This document shows, piece by piece, positions 1 through 10,162 of a stretch of 64,000 bases of DNA. Every line of letters begins with the position of its first letter. Positions within the stretch are counted from its first letter, which is position 1. The position numbers and the translations under genes are program-made. This DNA comes from Gongronella butleri (Eukaryota > Mucoromycota > Mucoromycetes > Mucorales > Cunninghamellaceae): positions 496,001 to 560,000 of the forward strand of contig JAIWZP010000006.1 of NCBI GenBank assembly GCA_025201375.1, in the 5' to 3' direction. The notes under the pieces are model-generated. The model had not been told where the DNA came from. It worked only from the letters and a program-made list of their open reading frames with translations, and made no database searches.

Positions 1-2591
1 ACGAGGTCTTCCAATTGAGCGCGTTTGGCGCGTTCTTCTTCAAGCTGCTTTTCAAACTCCTTTTTCAGCTTGTCGACCTCGTTTTTTGTAAAGTTCTTGA
101 GCTTGGTTTCGAGAACTTCATTGCCCGAGGACGTTGGCACGCCGGCAAAGCGCGACGCCAGGCCCTTGACACCCGTGGGACGCGGCGGGGTATTTTCATC
201 TTGCTTCTTGTCATCGACCACGGACGATTCATGCGCGGCCACAGGCTCAAACATGCGCCGCTGCACAGGCTTCAGGTGCTTTGTCGAAATTTCCGCGCCA
301 CCGGCAAATGGCGTGGGGAACTTTGCAAAGATTGGCTTCACGGGCTTGGGCGGCGGTGTCGCGCCCGTCGGCGACGATGCGCTCTCGGGTGCCGCTTCCT
401 CGTTGGGCGTTTCGGGCTCGGGCGCCTAGTGACACGACAAAAAAAAAAACACGACGTTAATTTCTATTCTTCTGGCTGTCTTTTCATTGCATTTCTTTAC
501 CGTTTCAACCTCGCGTTGCAGCAGTTCCGATTGGCTTGGGCCCTCTTCTTTTTTGGTCATGGGTCGGCGCGAGGGGCCGCTACGCGTCGGGCGTGTAACA
601 CGTGCGGGCGACGCGAGACGCGGGCCGGTGGACGGCATGGCACTGGTAAGGTCGATCGCGTCCTTCTTTTCGGGCTCTGCCGCATCGCCCGCCTCATATG
701 TGGGAGGGACAATGGCCTCGGTTGGCGCAGATTCGGCCCTTTCTGGCTGATCGTCGTTGGATACGTCTTTGGTAGCCGCATCCGTCTCTTGCTCGGGCAC
801 AGGCTCGTCAGCAGCATCCTCTGCGGGACTGGGACTGGCCTCAGATGGCGTCGTCTTGACAATTGCGTCGCTTTCAGGCGAGGAAGCAGACGTGGCAGCG
901 ACAGCAGGGGATTCTGCAGCAATTTTGTCGCTCTGAACGTCCGAGGCCGACATGGTGGTCGATGTCACTTCAGGCACGTCTTCAATGTCTTCCTTGGCAG
1001 CTGAATTGGTCGCAGGCGCGTCGGACTCAGAGGTCGGCTCGACGGTGGCGGCCACTTCAGCGTCTGAAGCGTCCTTTTCAGCTTTAGGCGACACAGGCTT
1101 GGCATCCTCATCAACAACATCCACGTGTTCCTGCTCAGCGACGTGATCTGGCTCGCTCGTGGGAGCATCGGCTTGCGGATTTGCGTCTTTTTCCTGATTT
1201 TCCTGATTTTCGTCAATTTCCGCGTCGACGGCAGCTGGCGCGGGCGAGGGGGTCTTTCCAGCATCGATGCTCTTGCGTGCGCGTGTGGGGGCAACGGCCG
1301 GCGCTTCCTGATCCACTTCTGCAACAAAGTTTTGAGGGAAAACTCCTACTTCGTTGCGTTCATTGCGACCTTTCCACCACCCGTCGTCTGCTTGCCGGTC
1401 CAACACTTCAATGTGCTCTCCGCGGACAAGAGACAGTTCGTCTTCATTCTCCGCGTCATACGCATGAAGAACAATCGCGCGACACACTATAAAAAGCGTC
1501 AAAAAACGCGTTTCAAGGACAAAAATTTGGCTGTATATTACCAGCTTCAGGTTGGTCGGCTTTGGGCGATATGACGTCCTTGGGCGAGTCTTCCTTTGGC
1601 GAATCGCCCAGCACGGGGGCAACAGTGGCCTCAGGAGAAGCAGCTGGAGGCGAGGGCGTGGTTGCGACGGGTGATTTCTCTTGCGCGGGCACGGCGCTAC
1701 CGGTCTTTTTGAGCGCCGGGAAGCCGCCAGCAAGCAGGCTGCCGATGCCACCTTGCTTGACCCCAAAAGCGGCCAATCGGAATCCACCTGGAGGCGCATT
1801 GTCGCGAGCACCATCTCCACGCGACATCCCAACCCCCGCACCGCCGCCGCCAGGCATATCAATTTCCTCGACGTACTTTTTGGGACGCATTGGGATGAGT
1901 TTTAGAGCACACACACACACACCTCTTTCGCCATTGCTTGCTTTTACCTGAGCTGGGAACCGGCCATGCTTGCCATTGATCTCGCCGCTATACCAGCCGT
2001 TGTCCAGACGCTCCGTAATGTTGACAATTGTACCCTTGTGCAGCGTCAACTCATTCGCCTCTTGCATGGCATAATCTTCCATCACACGCACCACACCAAT
2101 GACAGAGGGCGCCTCTATTTTACAAAAAAAAAAAAAAAAAATATCAAAGGAATTGGCATGGTCACGCGCATAAACCCTAACATGCTTTGTCATACCTGGT
2201 TCCTGCGGGCTGCTGGGTTCTTCTGCTACTGCGCTCTCAGGAACAGAAGGCGCTTCGACAAACTAAGTAACAAAAAAAATGCAAAAAACGCGTCAAGAGA
2301 ATTTTACACCACAAATAAGACTGTCGCACTGCTTACGTTGCTAGGGAAAAACCCAATTGTGCCGTCTTGCTTTTTGCCCTGCCACCAGTCCGTGTTTGAA
2401 TGGTCCAGGACGACAATGGCGTCGCCCGAGCGGAAGCTCAGTTCATCATCTTGTTGTGCCTCATAGTCGTGATGGGCAATCACTGTCTCTAATACAGAAT
2501 AACAGCACATGCGTGCGTGTCAGCACCTCTCTAAGCGCCGTCGTCTCTCGTTCCCTCGCGTGTGCGTGTTTTTACCTTCGGTTGCAGACAT
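1..2591 (-). CDS. Three-SH3-domain adaptor protein, CIN85/CD2AP-like layout (3' end outside window)
   Basis: Reading leftward from ATG at 2591, exon 1 (2591-2576) joins 2488-2337. Further exons follow at about 2266-2200, 2115-1950, 1880-1550, 1490-500 and 430-1. Three SH3 domains are readable: ALYDY-type motif AHHDYEAQQDDELSF with DWWQGK and IGFFPSN; a second with NELTLHKG, NGWYSG and FPAQYVEEI; a third with HAYDAENEDELSLVRG, DGWWKGR and GVFPQNFV. A long acidic, Ser/Pro/Ala-rich linker follows, then a charged helical stretch running off the left edge. SH3 domains bind proline-rich partners. Three SH3s, a disordered linker and a terminal coiled coil match the CIN85/CD2AP endocytic-actin adaptor layout, but that is architecture, not proven orthology. 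The second SH3 joins correctly only if its intron ends at AAAAAG, which gives FPAQ|YVEE. Confidence 0.82.
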
Positions 2592-4730
2592 ACTTGCGAA
2601 AAAAAAAAAAAAAAAACTCTTGAAAAAGGTGAAGAAAAAGAAAAAAAAGGCGGGGCTGCTTGCCCATCTGATTTTGAATCACACCGCGCGTCGTGGCGTA
2701 CAAAAAGGCAATTGATCATCCTGCCAGAGCGTTGTTGCTTTGGCATCCCTTGAAAAAGTTCCCAACACCTTCCTTTTTTCTATAATTAAATGCTTCCACA
2801 ATTGCTGCCTTTTTTTTCTGTTTGACAGATACTTTTGCCTGGCTTGTTGCAATCTGAATAGTGTTTTAGAACTGCACCGACGCGTCCACCCGCACGAACC
2901 TTTGCCTTCATGGCGGGTTATTGTGCGGATGAATCCAAACTTGCAGTCTCGATATTTTCACAATTACAGTATGGTACTGTACTTTAGACTGGCTTGTCAA
3001 ACTTTTTCCCTTTGATCGCGATGAAACTTGCGTGGTTGCGTCATTTGAATGAGACAAGCTCACGCCGTCACGCGTCGCTTCTGGTTTTTTCCTGCTTTGC
3101 TCGCTCCATAAACGGTCTTTGCACGCTTGCAAAATCCGATCAAACATTGGATCCATGTTAAAACTCAATTTTCTCAACAACAGAGAGAAACAAAGAACGA
3201 TCCACGGCATTTTTACTGCTGTAATACTGTAACGTTGGAAAAGCAATTAAAGCACCTGTTGAATCACACAATCACTCCATCATCGATACAGTACATCATC
3301 GAATGATACCAGATTACCAGTTTCACCGCGATCGGCGATCCCATCAAAACTGACGGAGAAAACAACTTTTTTCGATAATTTCTTAAATGTCGAATTGTCG
3401 ATTTACCGGTACTCGAGAATGGCCTACTGTAGATGTCGGCCTATGATTTTTATTCCAGATTTACCTACTAGCTAGCAAATACAGTAGCTGGGGGCGGGAC
3501 AAAGCATCTACGGTACTGCAATGGGATGACTTGATTTGCAGCGCGCTAGCTTGGGATTTAACTTTTTGCATCGATCATTTCACCAGCCTGCAAGCTGCGG
3601 CTTACTGTAGTTACAATAATATCACTCATCAGCGCATAAAATACAGTATGCAAATTAAAAAATAAAGTTAATAATAAAAAATTAAAAAAATCCAAGCAAT
3701 CCACGAAACTTAATTTAGAAGCGTCAAGCATTAAATTTTTGCAAAAAAAATCTTGCCAAAAGTAAACAACTCGATCGCCGTTCATACGTCATCACTCTTT
3801 GGGCATTTTTGTCAATAGTTGGGGCGACCTACGGTACCATTTTGTCTGCCAATAGATTTTCTTCGGAGTTACCTGTTTTGGGTGCATTGATCACTCGGAG
3901 TTCGAATTTTCCCAATTTGGCATTTTCTGAGGAGATTGGAATGTGTGACCCCTGATTTTTTCAAAAGCTACAGTATGACACTCAAGGCAGCAGCGCATCT
4001 CCAGCGTGCGGAAGAGATCATGAACATGGTCTCTCTCTCTCTCTCTGTCTCTTCATGATTCTCTTTTCTTTCAATAAACATGGCCGTTCCACCAAACTTT
4101 ATTTCTCGTAATGCGCCCCCCGCGGCGACTCGCATTCTCTGGGGCTCGGGTCCCAACAGTCTGCAACTTCGTCTGCCACCACCGAACCCGTATCAAGCAA
4201 GGACGAACTTCTTCAATTGCCAAAGATGGAGGGCGGACTCGGCAAGAAGTCGGCATTATGTCATCATCAATCCGCTGCTTGCCCAAGCCGACGCCCTACA
4301 CGTCTACAGTTCATAGGTCGATTCCTGACTTCACCCGCCACCAATCGCCAAATGCAGGCACGAGCGCACGGCGCTTGCAGGAGTTCGTGCGTAATAATGC
4401 GTGGCTGTCCCGTTTCCCGCGTCTGTTATGCCCGCAAAGCCAAGATTCACGCCATACCGGTACATTTTTTTCTGGATTACCTTTCTTACGCGCTCCTGTG
4501 CCATCCCTCCTCAAGGCTGTCCCCTTCGCGCGACCGCTCTTACAGTAGTAGCCCCTACAGTAATTCCTGATGGCCAACGCCAATGCATGATGACCCAACC
4601 TCCTAACATGCAATTGACCCTTAACGTTGCGTTAAATCCCCTTTTTACTGATGAATCCTTCAGATGAATCAGATACATCATCTTGACTCATCTGTAGATA
4701 CGAACCCCTATTTTCCCTTGATCCTTAGAG
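2592..4730. other. Gene-poor, AT-rich spacer with a TACAGTA/TACTGTA cluster
   Basis: I find no convincing gene between the SH3 adaptor and the TATA box at 4731; short ORFs here lack family resemblance and splice context. The heptamer TACAGTA, or its complement TACTGTA, occurs at 2965, 2975, 3225, 3287, 3425, 3480, 3603, 3642, 3969, 4541, 4556 and 4898. The two forms together are expected about once per 8 kb by chance. The findings discuss their possible origin as transposon excision scars. Confidence 0.7.
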
Positions 4731-4738
4731 TATAAAAG
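4731..4738 (+). promoter_or_regulatory. TATA box of the interrupted small ORF
   Basis: TATAAAAG lies 68 bases upstream of an ATG at 4799. Between them is a pyrimidine-rich leader that ends in an A-rich context just before the ATG. This looks like a compact fungal core promoter. Confidence 0.45.
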
Positions 4739-4798
4739 AACATCCGCACAGCGCATGTCCTTCCTTTTTCCTTTATCTCCATTATCACAAATTAAACG

Positions 4799-5989
4799 AT
4801 GCTTTACCACCCAAACAACGTCCCCATCGTGCCCATTGCCCCTGTGCCCTTCTGTGGGCAAAACAGCGTCAAAGACTCGACCCCGAAGTCAACAACATAC
4901 AGTACAGTGCCCTATTAAAAAAAAACTTCCGCCCTGAATATTGATCTGCAGTGCGCGGTGTCACTTACGGTAATCACGTTAATCTGCTCTGTATTGATCA
5001 GCAATGGCTTTAATGATGTGAAATTTATTTCGTATGAACAATGATATAAAAGTATAAAAACGAGTTTAAAATTATGAAATGACTACAGCAAGCGGATTTT
5101 GAAACAGACTAAAAAAGGGGTACCTGATGCGTCACGCGACGCGACGCGTACCCACGCGTATACAATGGCCTGTGGAGATGAATTGACGTTATGAAGCAGC
5201 ATCTCCAAATTTTTCTGAGACAAGTTTGATGATGCCTGATTGTATTCTGTTAATTAAGTTTCATGGTACATGAATGTGTCATGTCAAAGCTGAGCTCGAC
5301 AAATATAATATGACCACTGTGACGCGTCACATGCCAGACTCGTCTGGAATGGCGATTTTCGCCTCCAGCAACTAGTTTTAATAACTTTTTTTGGCTTGAA
5401 ACCATTGTGATTATTTAATTTGAAGGATTAGAATAGGATGCTATCAATTGGTTATTGTTATATCACGAAATTAGAGCACAACGATCATTTTAAGAGAATT
5501 GCGGGTATGACGCGTCTGATGCGTCACGGTGGTCATTTTATACTGTATTTGTCGAGCTCAGCTTTGACATGACACATGTACCATGAAATTTATTAACAGA
5601 ATACAATCAGGCATCATCAAACTTGTCTCAGAAAAATTTGGAGATGCTGCTTCATAACGTCAATTCATCTCCACAGGCCATTGTATACGCGTGGGTACGC
5701 GTCGCGTCGCGTGACGCATCAGGTACCCCTTTTTTAGTCTGTTTCAAAATCCGCTTGCTGTAGTCATTTCATAATTTTAAACTCGTTTTTATACTTTTAT
5801 ATCATTGTTCATACGAAATAAATTTCACATCATTAAAGCCATTGCTGATCAATACAGAGCAGATTAACGTGATTACCGTAAGTGACACCGCGCACTGCAG
5901 ATCAATATTCAGGGCGGAAGTTTTTTTTGGTAGGGCACTGTACGTTTGCTGCATGCAATTATTCCGAGAAACACGGTGTTCTAGTATAG
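4799..5989 (+). pseudogene. Small ORF split by the palindromic TA transposon
   Basis: An ORF opens at ATG 4799 (MLYHPNNVPIVPIAPV...) downstream of a TATA box. It is interrupted after 35 codons by the element at 4905-5940. Ignoring the element and one copy of the TA duplication, the frame continues from 5943 for 15 more codons to TAG at 5987-5989, which overlaps an AATAAA signal at 5990-5995. The uninterrupted reading would be about 50 residues. I do not recognise the product, and a chance ORF cannot be excluded because it is short. Promoter, ORF and poly(A) signal in the right order make a disrupted small gene plausible. Confidence 0.35.
4905..5940. mobile_element. Palindromic (foldback) MITE with TA target duplication, Tc1/mariner-type ends
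   Basis: The element begins CAGTGCCCTA and ends TAGGGCACTG, flanked on each side by TA (4903-4904 and 5941-5942). Its two arms, about 4905-5330 and 5515-5940, are near-identical inverted repeats of about 425 bp around a spacer of about 185 bp. It has no transposase ORF. TA duplication and CAGT-type ends are the hallmarks of Tc1/mariner/pogo-superfamily non-autonomous elements, which are mobilised by a transposase from elsewhere. The arms would transcribe into a long hairpin RNA. The arms differ by small indels near the centre, including one 5-base difference at 5304 versus 5541. Confidence 0.85.
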
Positions 5990-6739
5990 AATAAAAGCAT
6001 GCCAATTCTTCACTTTGAGGATCTACGTACTCTTCTTTTTTTTTTGTTCTTTTTTTTTACGCGCTTGGCATGAAATGAGAGAGCATCGTGTTACTGTACT
6101 GAGCACACTCGTGGTGCTCTGCATGTTGACCACCCTCTGATTGGTTCGATTACGCTAAAAGCGGGTTTCCGCAAGCTCTTGGAGCATCAATTGAGCGTTT
6201 TACGTCTCTTACATTTAATTTTGATTCATCTTGAGCTCACTTTTTATCCCCAAAGGGTGTCATTGGTTTATTTCAGCCATTGTTCACGAGTGAATGCGGG
6301 GTAACAAATCTGCAGGTGCAAGGGACGAAAAAAAAAAAGGCAAGAAAAGGAGCAGATTGACCGTGCCATAGGACGGATGGCTTTTTCTTACGTTTTTACA
6401 ATGCTTGGCCACTCTCAAAGATGAAACTTTGATCGATTTGAACCACTTGGACAAGAATTGACCAGAAAGTAGTGCATGGCAAGGCAATTTGGTCCTTGTG
6501 ACACGATGGCCATCAAATTTGTGGTGTGGCCAATCAGGCATGACTTGGAATTGGCATCTTTTTTTTTTTTTTTTTTTTTGGAGGGCGCCCTGACTGCATC
6601 TTGTCTCCTCCCCCCTTTCTCCCCCCTTTCTTTCTTCTCCATCTTTCTTCTTCCTAAGCCTTACTGTTTGCCTCGGCAGCTTTTTCTTTACATTTATCGC
6701 ACACTCTCCTTTGACTCGGGATATTTTTCACTCTAAAAT
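5943..6739. other. Spacer upstream of the septin gene
   Basis: Apart from the AATAAA at 5990, one TACTGTA at 6092 and a T20 tract near 6560, I see no gene. A pyrimidine-rich stretch at 6600-6720 immediately precedes the septin ATG and is probably its promoter and leader. Confidence 0.5.
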
Positions 6740-8554
6740 ATGGCTCATGTAAGACGCGACCGTGCATGACTTTTTGCCTTGCCAGATGATGAAGATGTGT
6801 GCTCTTTTTGCTAACTTTAGCTCTTTTTTTTACTTTTGTTGACGACAGAGACTCGGTGGACGCAGAAAGAACGTCAAGAAGGGCTTTCAATTCACGTTGA
6901 TGGTTGTCGGTAAGCGACGACTCTTCTGTTTTCCGCCGTCGAGAGGATGATAGACTGACTTTATGTCTTTTAGGCGCGTCTGGCACTGGCCGCACGACCT
7001 TTGTAAACACGCTATGCAATTCCAAGGTGCTGGAGCAACAGGTGTGCGACAACCCCGAGCAGGCCAACAACGAGCCTGGCATCAACATCAAGCCTATGTC
7101 CGTCGGTAAGTCTGGGGCTGCAGCGTGGTGCCCTCATTTTACAATAAGAGGGGTGACAAGGAGACTGATCAATTGCCTTTTTTGTCACAGAGCTCGATGA
7201 AGATGGTGTCCGGTAAAGCAATTGAGCGAAAACCAGAGAGAGAGAGAGAGAGAGCATGTGTGAACTTGAGAAAGAGAGAGAGAGAGGGCGACTCCCTTTT
7301 GACATCCCTCTCTTTTTTTTTTTTTCTTTTTTTAAAATAAGCATCTCGCTGACCATTGTGGACACGCCTGGCTTTGGCGACAATATCGACAACGAGCGCT
7401 GCTTCCAGGAGATTGTTGGCTACCTCGAGCGCCAATACGACGACATTTTGGCCGAGGAATCGCGCATCAAGCGTAACCCGCGCTTCCGCGACAATCGTGT
7501 CCATGCCCTGCTCTACTTTATCTCGCCCACCGGCCACGCGTAAGCCCATGTCCTCCCCGAAAAAAAAAAAAGAAAAAGAAAAAAAGCAATGCTAGATCAT
7601 TTTTCCCTTTTTTTTTTTGTATAGTCTGCGCGAGATTGACATCGAGCTGATGCGTCGACTAAGCCCTCGTGTCAATGTGATCCCTGTGGTCGGCCGTGCC
7701 GATTCGCTGACGCCTCAAGAATTGAAGGAATTCAAGCATCGCGTAAGGCGCACCTCCTCATTTCCCTTGCTTTTCACCCAATTGAAGCTTTTCTTCCCCA
7801 TTCAACTGATTGACCCATACACGTTTATTTTTTTTAGATCATGGAGGATGTCGAGCACTACAACATTCCCATCTACAACTTCCCATATGACGTGGAAGAA
7901 GATGACGAAGATACCATTGAGGAAAACAGCGAGCTTCGCGTAAGTGACCCCTTTTTTTAGGCCATCTGGCGCGACGCGCCGCGCTTGTAGGCGACTGTGG
8001 AACGGCAACACTCATTTCTCATTCTATTTTTATATAGACCCTTTTACCATTTGCCATCATTGGCAGCGACGAGGAGATTGTTGTCAATGGGCGCACGGTG
8101 CGTGGCCGCCAGTACCCTTGGGGTGCGGTGGAGGTGGACAACCCGCAGCACTCTGACTTTGGCCGCTTGCGATCAGCGCTGCTCAGCTCACATTTGCAGG
8201 ACCTCAAGGAGATCACGCACGATTTCTTGTACGAAAACTATCGTACCGAGAAGCTCAGCCGCACTGTCAATGGCGGCGACCAAGAGGATGCCTCGCTCAA
8301 TGCCGAGGACATGGCTAGCCAGAGTGTCCGCCTCAAGGAGGAGCAGCTGCGAAAGGAGGAAGAAAAGGTAATTTCATTGCTTTTTGCCTTTTTACACGCC
8401 ACTCATTGCTCTTTTTATTTTCATACAGCTGCGCGAAATCGAATTGAAGGTGCAACGCGAGATTCAACAAAAGCGCGCCGAATTGTTGAGCAAGGAGGAG
8501 GCCCTTCGCAACTTGGAGCAACGCCTTGCGCAAGCTCAATTGGCTGATGAATAA
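6740..8554 (+). CDS. CDC11: Septin, Cdc11-type
   Basis: Nine exons: 6740-6748, 6849-6909, 6974-7105, 7191-7212, 7342-7539, 7625-7742, 7838-7939, 8038-8367 and 8429-8554. They keep phase and give 365 residues. Septins are filament-forming GTPase-fold proteins at the cell cortex and septum. A basic stretch (RRKNVKKG) precedes the G1 loop GASGTGRTT. G3 is DTPGFGD and G4 is a VGRADSLT version of AKAD. The septin unique element WGAVEVDNPQHSDFGRLRSALL and a C-terminal coiled coil (residues about 310-365) follow. Arginine replaces the usual P-loop lysine, as I recall for yeast Cdc11, which is thought not to turn over nucleotide. Family is certain; the Cdc11 subgroup rests on the P-loop and the short N-terminus. 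Confidence 0.88.
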
Positions 8555-9001
8555 AGCCGCTCGCTCTGATCCCCCTCTTATTTTCTTCTCTCTTCGATAT
8601 TTTTTATAATCACCTTTTTAATCTTGTTACGGCAGAATAAAATTCCATTTTCCCCAGGAAATAAAAAAAAAGAGCAATTTGTGTAGTTCACAAGCTCACA
8701 GCCGAGCCTCCACGCCCTTGATGCCTGTTTGCTAGCAGCGCAAGTACGAGTCCGTCTTGAACAGCTCATTGGCGCCTGTCAACAGACGATGTTCTGCTGT
8801 TTCAATTGAAAAGATTACAATAAAAAAAGGGAGGGGGACAGCAGACTGCGATTGAAGCAAGCAACGCCTGCCATTAGCCAGCCACAATGACATGCATTGC
8901 AACCATGAATTGATGGCATGATCCATTATCAATGATTTTTTTTTTTTGAGAAAGAATGGGATGTGGTCCTCTAATTCCTTTTTTTTTTCGCTTCTCTCTC
9001 C

Positions 9002-9034
<33 letters not shown>

Positions 9035-9055
9035 GGACGCGTTTTCATGGACCGC
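8555..9055. other. Septin 3' flank and T-rich spacer
   Basis: No gene is visible. AATAAA-like signals occur just after the septin stop, near 8637. A T tract of about 28 bases spans 9007-9034. Confidence 0.5.
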
Positions 9056-10030
9056 CTACACCTTGAAGCTCATTTGCCAAGAACTGTGCCACGCACGAGT
9101 CGCATCTGTTTGAGCTGATGCGCGTCAACAAGACATGGCGCAGGTAAAAAAAGAATGCTTTTATGGCACAAAAGAGACTGGATGGATGCAATTCAACATC
9201 TCATTCTCATTTTTCCTACTTTTTTTTTTTTAGCCTGGCTGATGATCAAAAGTCATGGTATCACTTGTACAAGACACTCTATCCTCAATAGAGCAGTCAT
9301 GTGCCTTACGCTGTTGGCGATGCACCTGTTGATTGACGCTCTTTCGTCCTTAATGCCAGAAAATTGCGCTTTTGTTCATTTGACTTGGATGAATTGATCC
9401 AAGGTAAAACATACCTTCACGAATTTCCTAGACCCACGTGTCCTGTGATTACCGACATTGATGGCACAGGCACAGGTATTATCGTCAGTAGCAAGAACAC
9501 CCAGAACGGATGCTCTCGTGCTAGTGACACCAAGCACAACATCATCTTTTGGTCGTATCCGCTCAGATTCGATATTCACAAATTGCACATCCATCTCAGC
9601 GATTACGCCGACGCGTGTGAAGCTGTCCCCGCGCTCCAATCGGTGCAGATGCAGCAACCCGATGGCAAGTTGACTTGCATGTGACTCCTTGCTCTTGCTG
9701 TGACACGCCATGATGTGTATTGGGGTCCTGTAGTTGCTCCGCAAGACGAGAGTGAATTGGAAGTAATCGGCTCTGGTTGGGTGCACGTTTTGATTTATCG
9801 CGTGCTTGACGATGGCCACACGCAATTCATCGCCAATGTGGACACGCACCCCGGGTTTCTTGGCAAAAAGGCCACTTTTTACGCGGCTGCGTCATTGTTT
9901 CACGCTTCAGAGCCGCCCACCAAGCTTGCCACATGGATGCGCAATAATGAGCCCGACGCCGCCGTTTTTGACGCGCAGCGCACTGTGTTCATCTTGCTTG
10001 TAGGCATTGAACACCAAGAACACGCAGCCG
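9056..10030 (+). pseudogene. F-box-like protein pseudogene
   Basis: A first exon ending at about 9143 (HLFELMRVNKTWR) joins, across a T-rich intron, a segment from about 9234 (LADDQKSWYHLYKTLYP). Together they resemble the second half of an F-box (L..LR.V...W..LA.D...W..LY). The same frame then runs for about 260 codons but holds three in-frame stops (9289 TAG, 9334 TGA, 9682 TGA). It runs directly into the 5' flank of the retroelement gag near 10035. F-box proteins recruit substrates to SCF ubiquitin ligases. I infer a host gene inactivated by point mutations and truncated by the retroelement. The downstream region (for example WGPVVAPQDESELEVIGSGW) matches no family I know. Confidence 0.42.
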
Positions 10031-10152
10031 CCTACAAGCTGGTCCTGGCCACGCCGTCTTTGTCCTGCATCAGCTCACTCATTTTCTTTGCCCCCTTCCT
10101 CCCCATGGATGCCTCCTCCACTCCCTTGCGTTCCGTGGAAGAGCTTGCCGCC

Positions 10153-10162
10153 GAGATTGACC
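10153..10162 (+). repeat. Target-site duplication, left copy
   Basis: GAGATTGACC occurs here and again immediately after the inserted element at 11041-11050. The two 10-bp copies are identical and lie in the same codon frame of the gag ORF. Confidence 0.85.

Noticed and set aside
15..1004. Plus-strand ORF of 329 codons at the left end
   Set aside because: It is the shadow of the minus-strand SH3 adaptor exons. Its composition (Arg/Cys/Phe-rich) is not protein-like, whereas the minus strand shows SH3 domains and phase-consistent introns.
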